Below are positions 36,486 through 43,612 of a DNA stretch of 64,000 nucleotides, in pieces (positions within the stretch are counted from its first letter, which is position 1; each line of letters opens with the position of its first letter). Origin of the DNA: DASQDN01 sp035630195. GTDB taxonomy: Bacteria; Acidobacteriota; Terriglobia; Bryobacterales; Bryobacteraceae. Both the position numbers and the translations under genes were made by a program. A model generated the notes under the pieces. The model made no database searches and was not told the DNA's origin. It saw nothing but the letters and a program-made list of their open reading frames with translations. The stretch covers positions 15,441-79,440 of the forward strand of contig DASQLD010000221.1 in assembly GCA_035630195.1 (NCBI GenBank). The letters are read 5' to 3'.

Positions 36486-37508
36486 TTAGATCTGGTGCAC
36501 AAAGACAGGAACTCCATCCTGACGGTCGACCTTACCTTTCAAAAGGTCTTCGGCTGCCTTGAGACCGCCGGTCTGAAGACGCACTATAGCTTCCGGCCCG
36601 ATGGCGGAAGGCAAGATTCCCATGTGACCGCGAGGAGGTTCTATCTCCGGCCAGACCGCAAGTTTCAGGCATTCCAATGCTCGACGGTCTATATCTCCAA
36701 AGAACTGTGCAATGACAGCCCCGGGCGAAGAACGCTCAATGCGCTCCATTTCTTGTTGTGAAAGCACATAGCCTTCCTGTGGGGTGGACGCAACTAGGAC
36801 GGCATCGAAACAACCAACTTCTGCCGGAACTTTTGGATACGTCTGCACGCGGGCCCCCGCTGCAACGAGAGTTCGTTCGATGTACGGCTCAAACTCGTTG
36901 TCGCAGATCAGCAGCAGGGCCGCCTGATAAACGGCAATGCCAGCATCTAGCAGCAGCTTCATTGCCATACATCCGAGGTACGAAAATACATCAACTGCTG
37001 GATGGCGTTCGTTGGTGGCACCCACACGAATACCACGAGCGCGGCACGCCGAAAGATCCACATCCGATTCGCGAAACTCCCAACTCTCATACATTAACGG
37101 GATCACGGCGGAGGGTTTTAGGTGAGCTATCTTACTAGTATCGATTGGTCGTACATGGCCACTGTTAGTGATAATGTCGACCTCCTGAAGAATGTTTGCT
37201 CCGACTGCTTGTATCACTTCGATACGATCGGCCAGTTTCCTCGTACTCGCCACCGCATACGTCAATAAGGTTGCATCACGGGCGGAACCATAGCGCGAAT
37301 TACCCGTGATTGCGTAAACTCTCTTAGCACCTGCCAATGCCGCAAGAATCGGCGTCACGACATAAGCGCCTGTCGCTGCTTCGGTTAGTACTGTAAGCCC
37401 GTCAAGTTTGAGTTCACAGCGAGCAACAGCATCCTCCATGAGACGAATCAGCCGATCGGGATGCAGACCGGGTTGAATTTTGGCGGCTAGTGCAGTGGCT
37501 TCTGCCAT
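36486..37508 (-). CDS. Unrecognised two-domain Rossmann-like protein
   Basis: I do not recognise this 340-residue protein. It has no signal peptide or membrane segment. KRVYAITGNSRYGSARDATLL at about 80-100 and a second alternating beta-alpha region around CFDAVLVASTPQEGYVLSQQEM look like two nucleotide-binding-type halves. VDIITNSGHVRPIDTSKIAHLKPSAVIPLMYESWEFRESDVDL is reminiscent of NAD-binding 2-hydroxyacid or adenosylhomocysteine-type proteins, but no diagnostic motif was found. It ends 5 bases before the formyltransferase start and overlaps the acetyltransferase by 1 base, so it is coupled to sugar-nucleotide modification. Confidence 0.8.
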   Translation of the reverse strand: MAEATALAAKIQPGLHPDRLIRLMEDAVARCELKLDGLTVLTEAATGAYVVTPILAALAGAKRVYAITGNSRYGSARDATLLTYAVASTRKLADRIEVIQAVGANILQEVDIITNSGHVRPIDTSKIAHLKPSAVIPLMYESWEFRESDVDLSACRARGIRVGATNERHPAVDVFSYLGCMAMKLLLDAGIAVYQAALLLICDNEFEPYIERTLVAAGARVQTYPKVPAEVGCFDAVLVASTPQEGYVLSQQEMERIERSSPGAVIAQFFGDIDRRALECLKLAVWPEIEPPRGHMGILPSAIGPEAIVRLQTGGLKAAEDLLKGKVDRQDGVPVFVHQI

Positions 37509-38020
37509 CAGGAACCGCCCTGAGCCTCGAATGATAACAATCTCAAAACTCTGCCAGGGTTACCTGCTACGACTGTGTTTGGTGGAACGTCTTTCGTCAC
37601 GACGGCACCTGCCCCGACGATTGCGTTTTCCCCGATAACCACGTTGGATAGAATCGTCGCTCCCGAACCGATCGAAGCGCCGCTTTTAACCAAAGTCGAT
37701 TCAACCTTCCAGTCCTTTTCGGTTTGAAGGTCACCGCTGGGATTCGTCGCCCGCGGATACATATCATTAATAAACATCACACCGTGCCCGATGAACACAT
37801 TGTCTTCGATCGTTACTCCTTCACAGATGAATGTGTGACTTGAGATCTTGCAGTTCTTGCCAACTGTAGCGTTCTTTTGGATCTCAACAAATGTGCCGAT
37901 CTTGGTATGTTCGCCGATCTCACATCCATATAAGTTGATGAACTTGGCCAGCTTTACATTCATCCCGAGTTTTACATCTGGAGCAATACATAGGTACGTA
38001 TCCAATCGTGAGTCCCCCAT
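37508..38020 (-). CDS. Hexapeptide-repeat N-acetyltransferase
   Basis: A 170-residue left-handed beta-helix enzyme. Repeated hexapeptides (IAPDVKLGMNVKLAKFINLYG, IGEHTKIGTFVEIQKNATVGKNCKI, IGHGVMFINDMYPRA, VVIGENAIVGAGAVVTKDVPPNTVVAGNPGRVL) are clear. The insert after FINDMYPRA is the WbpD-type loop. It would acetylate a 3-amino group on a UDP-sugar acid and is the stand-alone equivalent of the domain fused at 27369-29075. With the Gfo/Idh (40489) and DegT (39332) genes it forms a second WbpB/E/D-like set. Confidence 0.9.
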   Translation of the reverse strand: MGDSRLDTYLCIAPDVKLGMNVKLAKFINLYGCEIGEHTKIGTFVEIQKNATVGKNCKISSHTFICEGVTIEDNVFIGHGVMFINDMYPRATNPSGDLQTEKDWKVESTLVKSGASIGSGATILSNVVIGENAIVGAGAVVTKDVPPNTVVAGNPGRVLRLLSFEAQGGS

Positions 38021-38024
38021 ATAC

Positions 38025-39287
38025 TTAGTAAGCGCCTTCCCCAGAAAGAATTGCCGCGGGGGTTTGCAGAATAATTTTCAAATCAAGCCATACCGACCAA
38101 GTGGCCGCATACTTCAGATCCAGACGGACCATGTCATCAAACTTCACACGACTGCGACCACCGACCTGCCAGAGCCCTGTAATACCTGGTTTCACTGTCA
38201 TAAGGCGCCGCTTGTGCCACGTCTGGTAACAGGCAACTTCATACGGCACCGGAGGACGCGGTCCAACGAGAGACATCTCTCCATGAAGTACGTTTAAGAA
38301 CTGTGGAAATTCGTCGAGACTGGACCGTCGCAATACTCTACCAATTGGAGTTACTCGCGGATCATTCTTTAACTTAAATACGTTTCGTTGACCTGCCGGG
38401 TTATCAGTGTCCTGCTTCCCGGAAATAAATTGGGTTACGTAGTCCTTATGAATCGTTTCATCGTTGGCCATGTACATCGATCTGAACTTAAGGAAAGTAA
38501 ACTTTGTTCCATACTGGCCAATTCTTTGCTGCCGAAATAATATTGGCCCCCTTGACGAAAGCTTGATTGCTACAGCAATCGCGAGCAATAACGGTGAGAG
38601 AATAATCAACGCAAACAAGCTTCCAAGTATATCGATCACGCGCTTTACGGCACGCCCTCCTTGTCTTAGATCCTGGTCCGAAATGTTATCCGGATATAGC
38701 GTTAGATCAAGTGGGCCATCGTCCTCGGAAGGGAGAGTGTCTTCTGGATAAACATAGAAGGACAATCGAACATCATTGATCTCATCGATCGTTAGCGATT
38801 CCCACAGCGCGCCTGTGACTTTGTCCAGAAGCACTCGGGTAATGGATTTTGTTTCGCCGTTTCCGATTTCTGTGAAGATGACACCAAAAACGAGATTACT
38901 CTTATACCAACCTTTGCTGTCGGTTTCTCGAATCAATCCCGAGAGTCTATCGATAAATACTTGCAATTCTGGGTCAGCACGTTTATCCTTTAGCATCATT
39001 CGGACATCTAACAGCATAAGAATAAAGCGCCGACCTGAACGCTCACTCCTTTTCCGCTCTAGACGCAGGAGCCTTATAAACGTCTTTTCATCAAGGAGTT
39101 CTGGCTGGCTTAACTCTTGTGAGACATGAACATGAGGAATCGTCGATTTAGAGTTTCTTGCGCCGTTAGTGTTCGAAATAGATTCACTTTTGGTGCGTTT
39201 AGGAGCTGTACCGTATTGTGACAAGGACATGTGAGCGTCTCTCGAGTACTCAGGAAACAAAAATGAAGATAGTGAGAACTGCTTCAA
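38025..39287 (-). CDS. Initiating sugar-phosphate transferase with degenerate GGDEF-like N-terminus
   Basis: A 420-residue protein. The C-terminal half is a bacterial sugar transferase (WbaP/PglC/WcaJ core): membrane helix at about 216-238, then [75 protein letters not shown] and [14 protein letters not shown]. This enzyme loads the first sugar phosphate onto undecaprenyl phosphate. Instead of extra membrane helices, residues about 68-185 ([47 protein letters not shown]) look like a worn-down GGDEF/cyclase fold without the GGDEF signature. It might sense a nucleotide or just be a scaffold. Confidence 0.9.
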   Translation of the reverse strand: MKQFSLSSFLFPEYSRDAHMSLSQYGTAPKRTKSESISNTNGARNSKSTIPHVHVSQELSQPELLDEKTFIRLLRLERKRSERSGRRFILMLLDVRMMLKDKRADPELQVFIDRLSGLIRETDSKGWYKSNLVFGVIFTEIGNGETKSITRVLLDKVTGALWESLTIDEINDVRLSFYVYPEDTLPSEDDGPLDLTLYPDNISDQDLRQGGRAVKRVIDILGSLFALIILSPLLLAIAVAIKLSSRGPILFRQQRIGQYGTKFTFLKFRSMYMANDETIHKDYVTQFISGKQDTDNPAGQRNVFKLKNDPRVTPIGRVLRRSSLDEFPQFLNVLHGEMSLVGPRPPVPYEVACYQTWHKRRLMTVKPGITGLWQVGGRSRVKFDDMVRLDLKYAATWSVWLDLKIILQTPAAILSGEGAY

Positions 39288-39331
39288 ATAAGTGAAGCTT
39301 TCAGAGAAACAGATGACCCGGGTGTTTCGAG

Positions 39332-40477
39332 CTACGATGCCGCCATTAAAGACGTCCGGTCATTTACCGCATGCCGAGAGTTGTTAAATTCGGTGACCGC
39401 CTGACCGACAGCTTGAATGTGCGCATCCGTCATCTCCGGAAACATCGGCAATGACAATTCTTCTGATGCAATCCGTTCGCTGATAGGAAAATCTCCTGCT
39501 TGATAGCCCAGATCCGCATGTGCAGGAAGCAGATGGATTGGATATGGGTAGTGAATACCGGTTTGGACACCTTGCGAGTTCAAGGAGCCAGCTATTTCAC
39601 TCCGTTTATCGGTCAGCACAGCATACACGTGATAGACGTGCTTACTACCTGATGTTTCCGTAGGAAGAGTTAATCCGGAGTACGCCAGTACTTTTCGATA
39701 GGCGGCGGCATGCGCACGTCGCGCCTCGGTCCATTGTTGGAGATACCGAAGTTTTACTCTGAGGATCGCTCCCTGTATTCCTTCCATCCGATAATTGAAT
39801 CCCTTCAAAACGTGCTCATACTTCTTCTCGGCGCCCCAGTCCCGCAACATTCGAATCTTCTTCGCAAAATCGGGATTGTTAGTTGTTACCAACCCACCTT
39901 CCCCGTATGCGCCCAAATTCTTGCCTGGATAGAAGCTGAAGCAACCCATGTCTCCGATTGAACCGCATCGGCGCCCATGATATTCGGCTGCGTGTGCTTG
40001 CGCGGAATCCTCGACGACCACTAGATTGTGACGCCGCGCGATCTCAAGGATCAGATCCATGTCCGCTGGATTACCATAGAGATGAACTGGTAGGATGACT
40101 TTTGTTTTGGTGGTTATCGCTGCTTCGACCTTTGTGGCATCCATCGTGTAAGTTACAGGATCTACATCGACGAAGACCGGTGTGGCTCCTGTATAAACGA
40201 TAGCGGCCACAGTCGCGACAAAAGTACAAGGAACAGTAACGACCTCATCCCCTGGCCCTACACCCGCCGCTAGTAAAGCCAGATGTAGAGCACTTGTTCC
40301 AGTGTTTACTGCTACACCATGCTGGACCCCACAAAAGTCTGAAAAGTCTTCCTCGAACGCAACTACTTCTTTACCCAATACAAATTGTGACGACTCTAGC
40401 ACCTCTTGAATTGCCGGAAGGATCTCATGTTTTATAGCCGCGTACTGCTGTTTCAAATCCATCAGAGGAACATTCAT
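39332..40477 (-). CDS. DegT/DnrJ/EryC1/StrS sugar aminotransferase (third)
   Basis: A 381-residue PLP enzyme close in sequence to the 26252-27394 protein: VPLMDLKQQYAAIKHEIL, AVNTGTSALHLALLAAGVGPGDEVVTVPCTFVATVAAI, VVVEDSAQAHAAEYH and the active-site Lys in GCFSFYPGKNLGAYGEGG. WbpE/WlbC-type enzymes aminate the 3-keto group of UDP-3-keto-GlcNAcA. The Gfo/Idh gene lies 11 bases upstream in transcription, which would make its 3-keto substrate. This is the second such pair in the window. Confidence 0.91.
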   Translation of the reverse strand: MNVPLMDLKQQYAAIKHEILPAIQEVLESSQFVLGKEVVAFEEDFSDFCGVQHGVAVNTGTSALHLALLAAGVGPGDEVVTVPCTFVATVAAIVYTGATPVFVDVDPVTYTMDATKVEAAITTKTKVILPVHLYGNPADMDLILEIARRHNLVVVEDSAQAHAAEYHGRRCGSIGDMGCFSFYPGKNLGAYGEGGLVTTNNPDFAKKIRMLRDWGAEKKYEHVLKGFNYRMEGIQGAILRVKLRYLQQWTEARRAHAAAYRKVLAYSGLTLPTETSGSKHVYHVYAVLTDKRSEIAGSLNSQGVQTGIHYPYPIHLLPAHADLGYQAGDFPISERIASEELSLPMFPEMTDAHIQAVGQAVTEFNNSRHAVNDRTSLMAAS

Positions 40478-40488
40478 AGGTTTATCCG

Positions 40489-41529
40489 TTAGGCGACAGT
40501 CGCTCTGACGGCGGGAAGAGAACCGAATCGAACTGATTTACCACGTTGTCTGATTGATCGCGTCGCAGCCTCAAGAATCGTTACGACTCGAAGTCCTGCT
40601 TGTCCATCAGTGATCGGTATGTCTCCGGTCTTTATACAATCAGCGAAATGCTTCACCTCTATACTTAACGCCTCAGTTACATCAATGCGCGGCGTATAAA
40701 TATCACCAGACCGATAACTTACTAACAGGTTGTGCAGTGATTCAGAACTGTTCTTTACAACAACACCTTTGTCATACACCTTGATTTTTTCGCTAGCCTC
40801 AATATCGTCATAGACGATCATGCTCTTCGTCCCGCCGAGTAACGCTCGCCGAATCTTTACCGGCGAAAGCCAGTTAACGTTAAGATGAGCAATAATTGAG
40901 CCGCTATAGAACAAGCTAACGAACGCAGCATCTTCTGCAGCGCCACTTACGTGAGCAATACCTGTCGCTGAAACCTCGACTGGCTCCTCAGGAAGGATGT
41001 AGTCCATGATAGAAAGATCATGCACAGCAAGATCCCAAATTACGTTAACGTCATGCTGAAATAGACCTAGGTTGACTCGTATTGAATCGTAGTAGTAGAT
41101 ATCTCCCAAGGAGCCCGAACTAATCAGCTCGCGCATCTTCCGAACCGCGCCCGTATACACGAATGTGTGATCAACCATGAGAACCAGATTTCTGCGAGCA
41201 GCCTCGTCAATAAGGCGACGAGCTTGATCGGAGTCAGCGGTCATTGGCTTCTCAACCAACACATGCTTCCCTGCCTGCAACGCTTCCATCGCTAGGGGGA
41301 AATGGGTCGATACGGGCGTAGATATAGCAACGGCATCGATTTTCGGATTCTTCAGTAAATCACGATGATCGTGAACCGTCTCGACCCCAGGATAGCGACG
41401 CGCGACCAACTGCAGACGGTCACTTTTCATATCTGCAATCGCGAGAACTTGAGTGTCCGGTGATTCAACGAAATTCCGGACCAGGTTCGGCCCCCAATAG
41501 CCGTAACCAATGACGCCAACGTTAACCAT
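40489..41529 (-). CDS. Gfo/Idh/MocA sugar dehydrogenase (WbpB/WlbA-like)
   Basis: A 346-residue NAD(P) enzyme. GVIGYGYWGPNLVRNF is the Rossmann loop, HVLVEKPMTAD has the EKP motif and VIWDLAVHDLSIMDYILP supplies the catalytic-type His. It is close to the dehydrogenase half of the 27369 fusion and to WbpB/WlbA, which oxidise C3 of UDP-GlcNAcA. It is the first enzyme gene after the antiterminator gene and the IS21 remnant. Confidence 0.91.
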   Translation of the reverse strand: MVNVGVIGYGYWGPNLVRNFVESPDTQVLAIADMKSDRLQLVARRYPGVETVHDHRDLLKNPKIDAVAISTPVSTHFPLAMEALQAGKHVLVEKPMTADSDQARRLIDEAARRNLVLMVDHTFVYTGAVRKMRELISSGSLGDIYYYDSIRVNLGLFQHDVNVIWDLAVHDLSIMDYILPEEPVEVSATGIAHVSGAAEDAAFVSLFYSGSIIAHLNVNWLSPVKIRRALLGGTKSMIVYDDIEASEKIKVYDKGVVVKNSSESLHNLLVSYRSGDIYTPRIDVTEALSIEVKHFADCIKTGDIPITDGQAGLRVVTILEAATRSIRQRGKSVRFGSLPAVRATVA

Positions 41530-41715
41530 AAACGTGAGTATCCCTTTCCTTATGTAATGTTCAGAAAATCAGGAATGCCGTCACTAAACCACTAAAAACT
41601 GATCTCACCTGTCAGCGCCGGTGCAATAAGCCTCAGTCCGGCGGATGAAGGCCCCACTCTGCTAACTGCGTTAGAACGGCACCGGGAACTGCCGCGACTG
41701 TTAGGGGGTTCAAAG

Positions 41716-42155
41716 GTGAATCAAATCGAAGAGTTAAGACGACAAGGTCTAGCGGTCTGCGGTATCGCAGCCGTAACTGATCGGAAGATTGTGCGGAAAT
41801 ACCTGGCCAATCCGGACTAGCAGCCACAGTACAAACCGCGGCCCGAGCGCTCGAGTCAGCTGGATTTATTCAAGTGATACATCGAGGAACGGCTGGTCGT
41901 GGGCTTTGGATCAAACACTTGGCACTTTGTTGCGAATGCACGAGGAAGCATTTCGTCAAATGAACGGTGTGCCAGAAGAGATACTCATGACCGGCTGGAT
42001 TGACATCGATGCTCGCCGCGAGATCGTCTTGCACCCAGTGTTTCTGGACTTTGCGCGTTACTGGGGCTTCACGCCACGTCTATGCTCGGCATATCGAGCT
42101 CAGGCGAGAGGATTTGAACGGACGCTGAAGGCTTGGGTAACAACTGTCGCCAACT
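41716..42155 (+). pseudogene. IS21-family istA transposase remnant
   Basis: The plus strand opposite the operon reads NQIEELRRQGLAVCGIAAVTDRKIVRKYLANPD-stop-QPQYKPRPERSSQLDLFK-stop-YIEERL from GTG 41716. It then jumps to HEEAFRQMNGVPEEILM and PVFLDFARYWGFTPRLCSAYRAQARG, the DDE-region blocks of IS21 IstA. About half the protein is deleted and stops are present, and no istB was seen. It lies between the antiterminator gene and the first sugar gene, so operon transcription must run through it. The rest of the 41530-42167 gap shows nothing. Confidence 0.8.
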
Positions 42156-42167
42156 CTCCGGTACAGC

Positions 42168-42770
42168 TCACGTTCTCTGCCTAAAAACGTAAGCAGAAGC
42201 ACTATTACCACCCACAGGGTTCAGGGTAGCTTTATCCAAACCGCTTCGCGAGGCGCTTGCGATCGGCTCAACACATAAACGGTCAAGTTCTACAGCCACC
42301 GAACGGTTGATCAACTCTATCGAAAGAACAAGGCGACAACGTCCTTGATACCGCAGAAATAGACCTTCTATACCTGCTAGCGGTCCCTTTGTGACTCGAA
42401 CCGTTTCTCCCTCCGTCAAACAATCATAGGGCTCGACTGGAAGTCCGTGACTCAGAGCAATGCGGATCGCCTCAAGATGCTCTTCTGGAATGGGCACTGG
42501 AATCTTCCCATTGCCGACGATCGAGCGTACGTTGGGGGTTACAAGAACCGGTAAGCGGTAGCGTACATCAAACTGTGCGAACACATATCCGCAAAAGAGC
42601 GGAACTTGCGTGGTTTTGACGCGATCCGACCACGCGGTTCGTTTGGAGTACATCGGCAGAAAGCATCGGTATCCTTTTTCGGCTAATACAGCCTCAACAC
42701 CCTTCTCTTTTCGAGAGGCAACATGAACCGCGTACCAAGCGGGATGATCAATCTTAGCGTCCATGAACAT
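42168..42770 (-). CDS. NusG-like antiterminator (UpxY/RfaH/LoaP type)
   Basis: A 200-residue NusG paralogue. The N-terminal NGN domain starts at WYAVHVASRKEKGVEAVL and continues LPMYSKRTAWSDRVKTTQVPLFCGYVFAQFD. A KOW domain follows (GETVRVTKGPLAGIEGLFLRYQGRCRLVLSIELINRSVAVELD). The last 40 residues are polar and divergent. It is the first gene of the 42-kb polysaccharide operon, as UpxY and similar specialised NusG paralogues are in other bacteria. It probably joins RNA polymerase early and suppresses termination so that distal genes are reached. ATG 42761 is an alternative start. Confidence 0.9.
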   Translation of the reverse strand: MFMDAKIDHPAWYAVHVASRKEKGVEAVLAEKGYRCFLPMYSKRTAWSDRVKTTQVPLFCGYVFAQFDVRYRLPVLVTPNVRSIVGNGKIPVPIPEEHLEAIRIALSHGLPVEPYDCLTEGETVRVTKGPLAGIEGLFLRYQGRCRLVLSIELINRSVAVELDRLCVEPIASASRSGLDKATLNPVGGNSASAYVFRQRT

Positions 42771-42878
42771 GCTATCGGTTCTGCTCTGACAAGGCGCTAT
42801 AAGGGTAAGCCTATATAGCCTAAAACTGCGCGGAGCTACCGCAGTACATATCCCAAAGGCTCCTTTAAAATTGTTGCG

Positions 42879-42922
42879 GACCTTTGGATCTTAAGGTCTT
42901 CCCCCTATAGTGTCAAGATTCA
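42879..42922. repeat. Direct repeat copy B in the operon leader
   Basis: This 44-base stretch and 42999-43040 share gac...ggatctt.agg...atagtg.caag..tcaa in the same orientation, with about 80 bases between. Copy B contains the predicted promoter; copy A is a weaker version with changed spacing. They look like a duplicated promoter or regulator site. Confidence 0.5.
42888..42916 (-). promoter_or_regulatory. Sigma70-like promoter of the polysaccharide operon
   Basis: On the minus strand TTGACA (42911-42916), a 17-base spacer and TAAGAT (42888-42893) form a sigma70-like promoter with a perfect -35 box. Transcription would start near 42880, leaving a leader of about 110 bases before the antiterminator ATG. 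The leader contains a GGAGC/GCTCC stem that could be a pausing or loading site for the antiterminator. Confidence 0.55.
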
Positions 42923-42998
42923 AGTGCGTCGATGATGAAAATCGGTACTGCACCTTGTCGAGTTCTAGTCCTTATGGGGCTCGGCGGCTAGTTCGCCA

Positions 42999-43040
42999 GA
43001 CCAGGGATCTTGAGGTTTCTCCGATAGTGCCAAGAGTCAA
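42999..43040. repeat. Direct repeat copy A in the operon leader
   Basis: This is the second copy of the repeat at 42879-42922. On the minus strand its -35-like box reads TTGGCA and its -10-like box CAAGAT with a 15-base spacer, so it is probably not an efficient promoter. It lies at the downstream edge of the dehydrogenase pseudogene. Confidence 0.45.
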
Positions 43041-43045
43041 TGACT

Positions 43046-43395
43046 GGGCGGGTCACCTGGATATGTTTTCGACTCCAGAATGATCAGCATTACGGAATGT
43101 AGATACTTCTCACTCTGCCAACATGAGGATACGATGTAGCTCACGTCCGGATCCTTCGTCTTGTTCAGTGGAGTTGGGACACAGATATTGATCGTGTCCA
43201 ATTTGTGAACACACGGAAATCGGTAGTTAGGGACAGTCGATTCCACTGTGCGAGTTCGAGCACTTCTGCTGCAGGGACGTCTTGGATGTACGACCTGCCG
43301 TGATTGATGTCTTAACTTTTGCTGATTGAAGATCGTGCCGGTAATGGTGAACCCGTCTTGGCGAACTTGACGGCAAGGGGTAATTCCTAAAGTGA
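43046..43395 (-). pseudogene. Remnant UDP-N-acetylhexosamine 6-dehydrogenase (WbpA/WecC-like)
   Basis: The minus strand carries pieces of a nucleotide-sugar dehydrogenase in three frames: PLAVKFAKTG, GFTITG, GRSYIQDVPAAEVLELA, LSLTTDF, LDTINICVPTPLNKTKDPDVSYIV and LESKTYPG. These are consecutive blocks of WbpA/WecC/TviB-type enzymes (the Rossmann part and the CVPTPL loop), about residues 15-125 of a roughly 430-residue protein. At least three frameshifts are needed; the first residues and the last 300 are gone. This enzyme makes UDP-GlcNAcA or UDP-ManNAcA, the substrate of the WbpB-like dehydrogenases here. The rest of 42771-43612 holds only the promoter and repeats. Confidence 0.82.
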
Positions 43396-43490
43396 ACTTT
43401 GATACATTACGTCGACACACTTAGTACCACATACAAGGCCATAGTGACCTGATATGGCTCCAGCTATCGTTTGGCTCAATCACATTTCTT

Positions 43491-43519
43491 TTGGCATACG
43501 ACCGTGGACATTGTATTCT
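43491..43519 (+). promoter_or_regulatory. Sigma70-like promoter of the LamG/galactose-oxidase-like gene
   Basis: TTGGCA (43491-43496), 17 bases and TATTCT (43514-43519) match a sigma70 promoter in 5 and 4 positions. It lies about 95 bases before the GTG start at 43613, which has a strong AGGAGG site. No other promoter-like pair was seen in the gap. Confidence 0.45.
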
Positions 43520-43612
43520 GAATCGCCGTCCAATCCTCATTTAACGATCTGCACGAGTATGGCGGGGTAATCATCTCGCGTGCAGAGTTACACCACTGTA
43601 GGAGGTAATTGA

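Noticed and set aside
43037..43420. A 127-residue minus-strand open frame as a real small gene
   Set aside because: It mixes frames of the decayed UDP-HexNAc dehydrogenase; the recognised blocks lie in three different frames.
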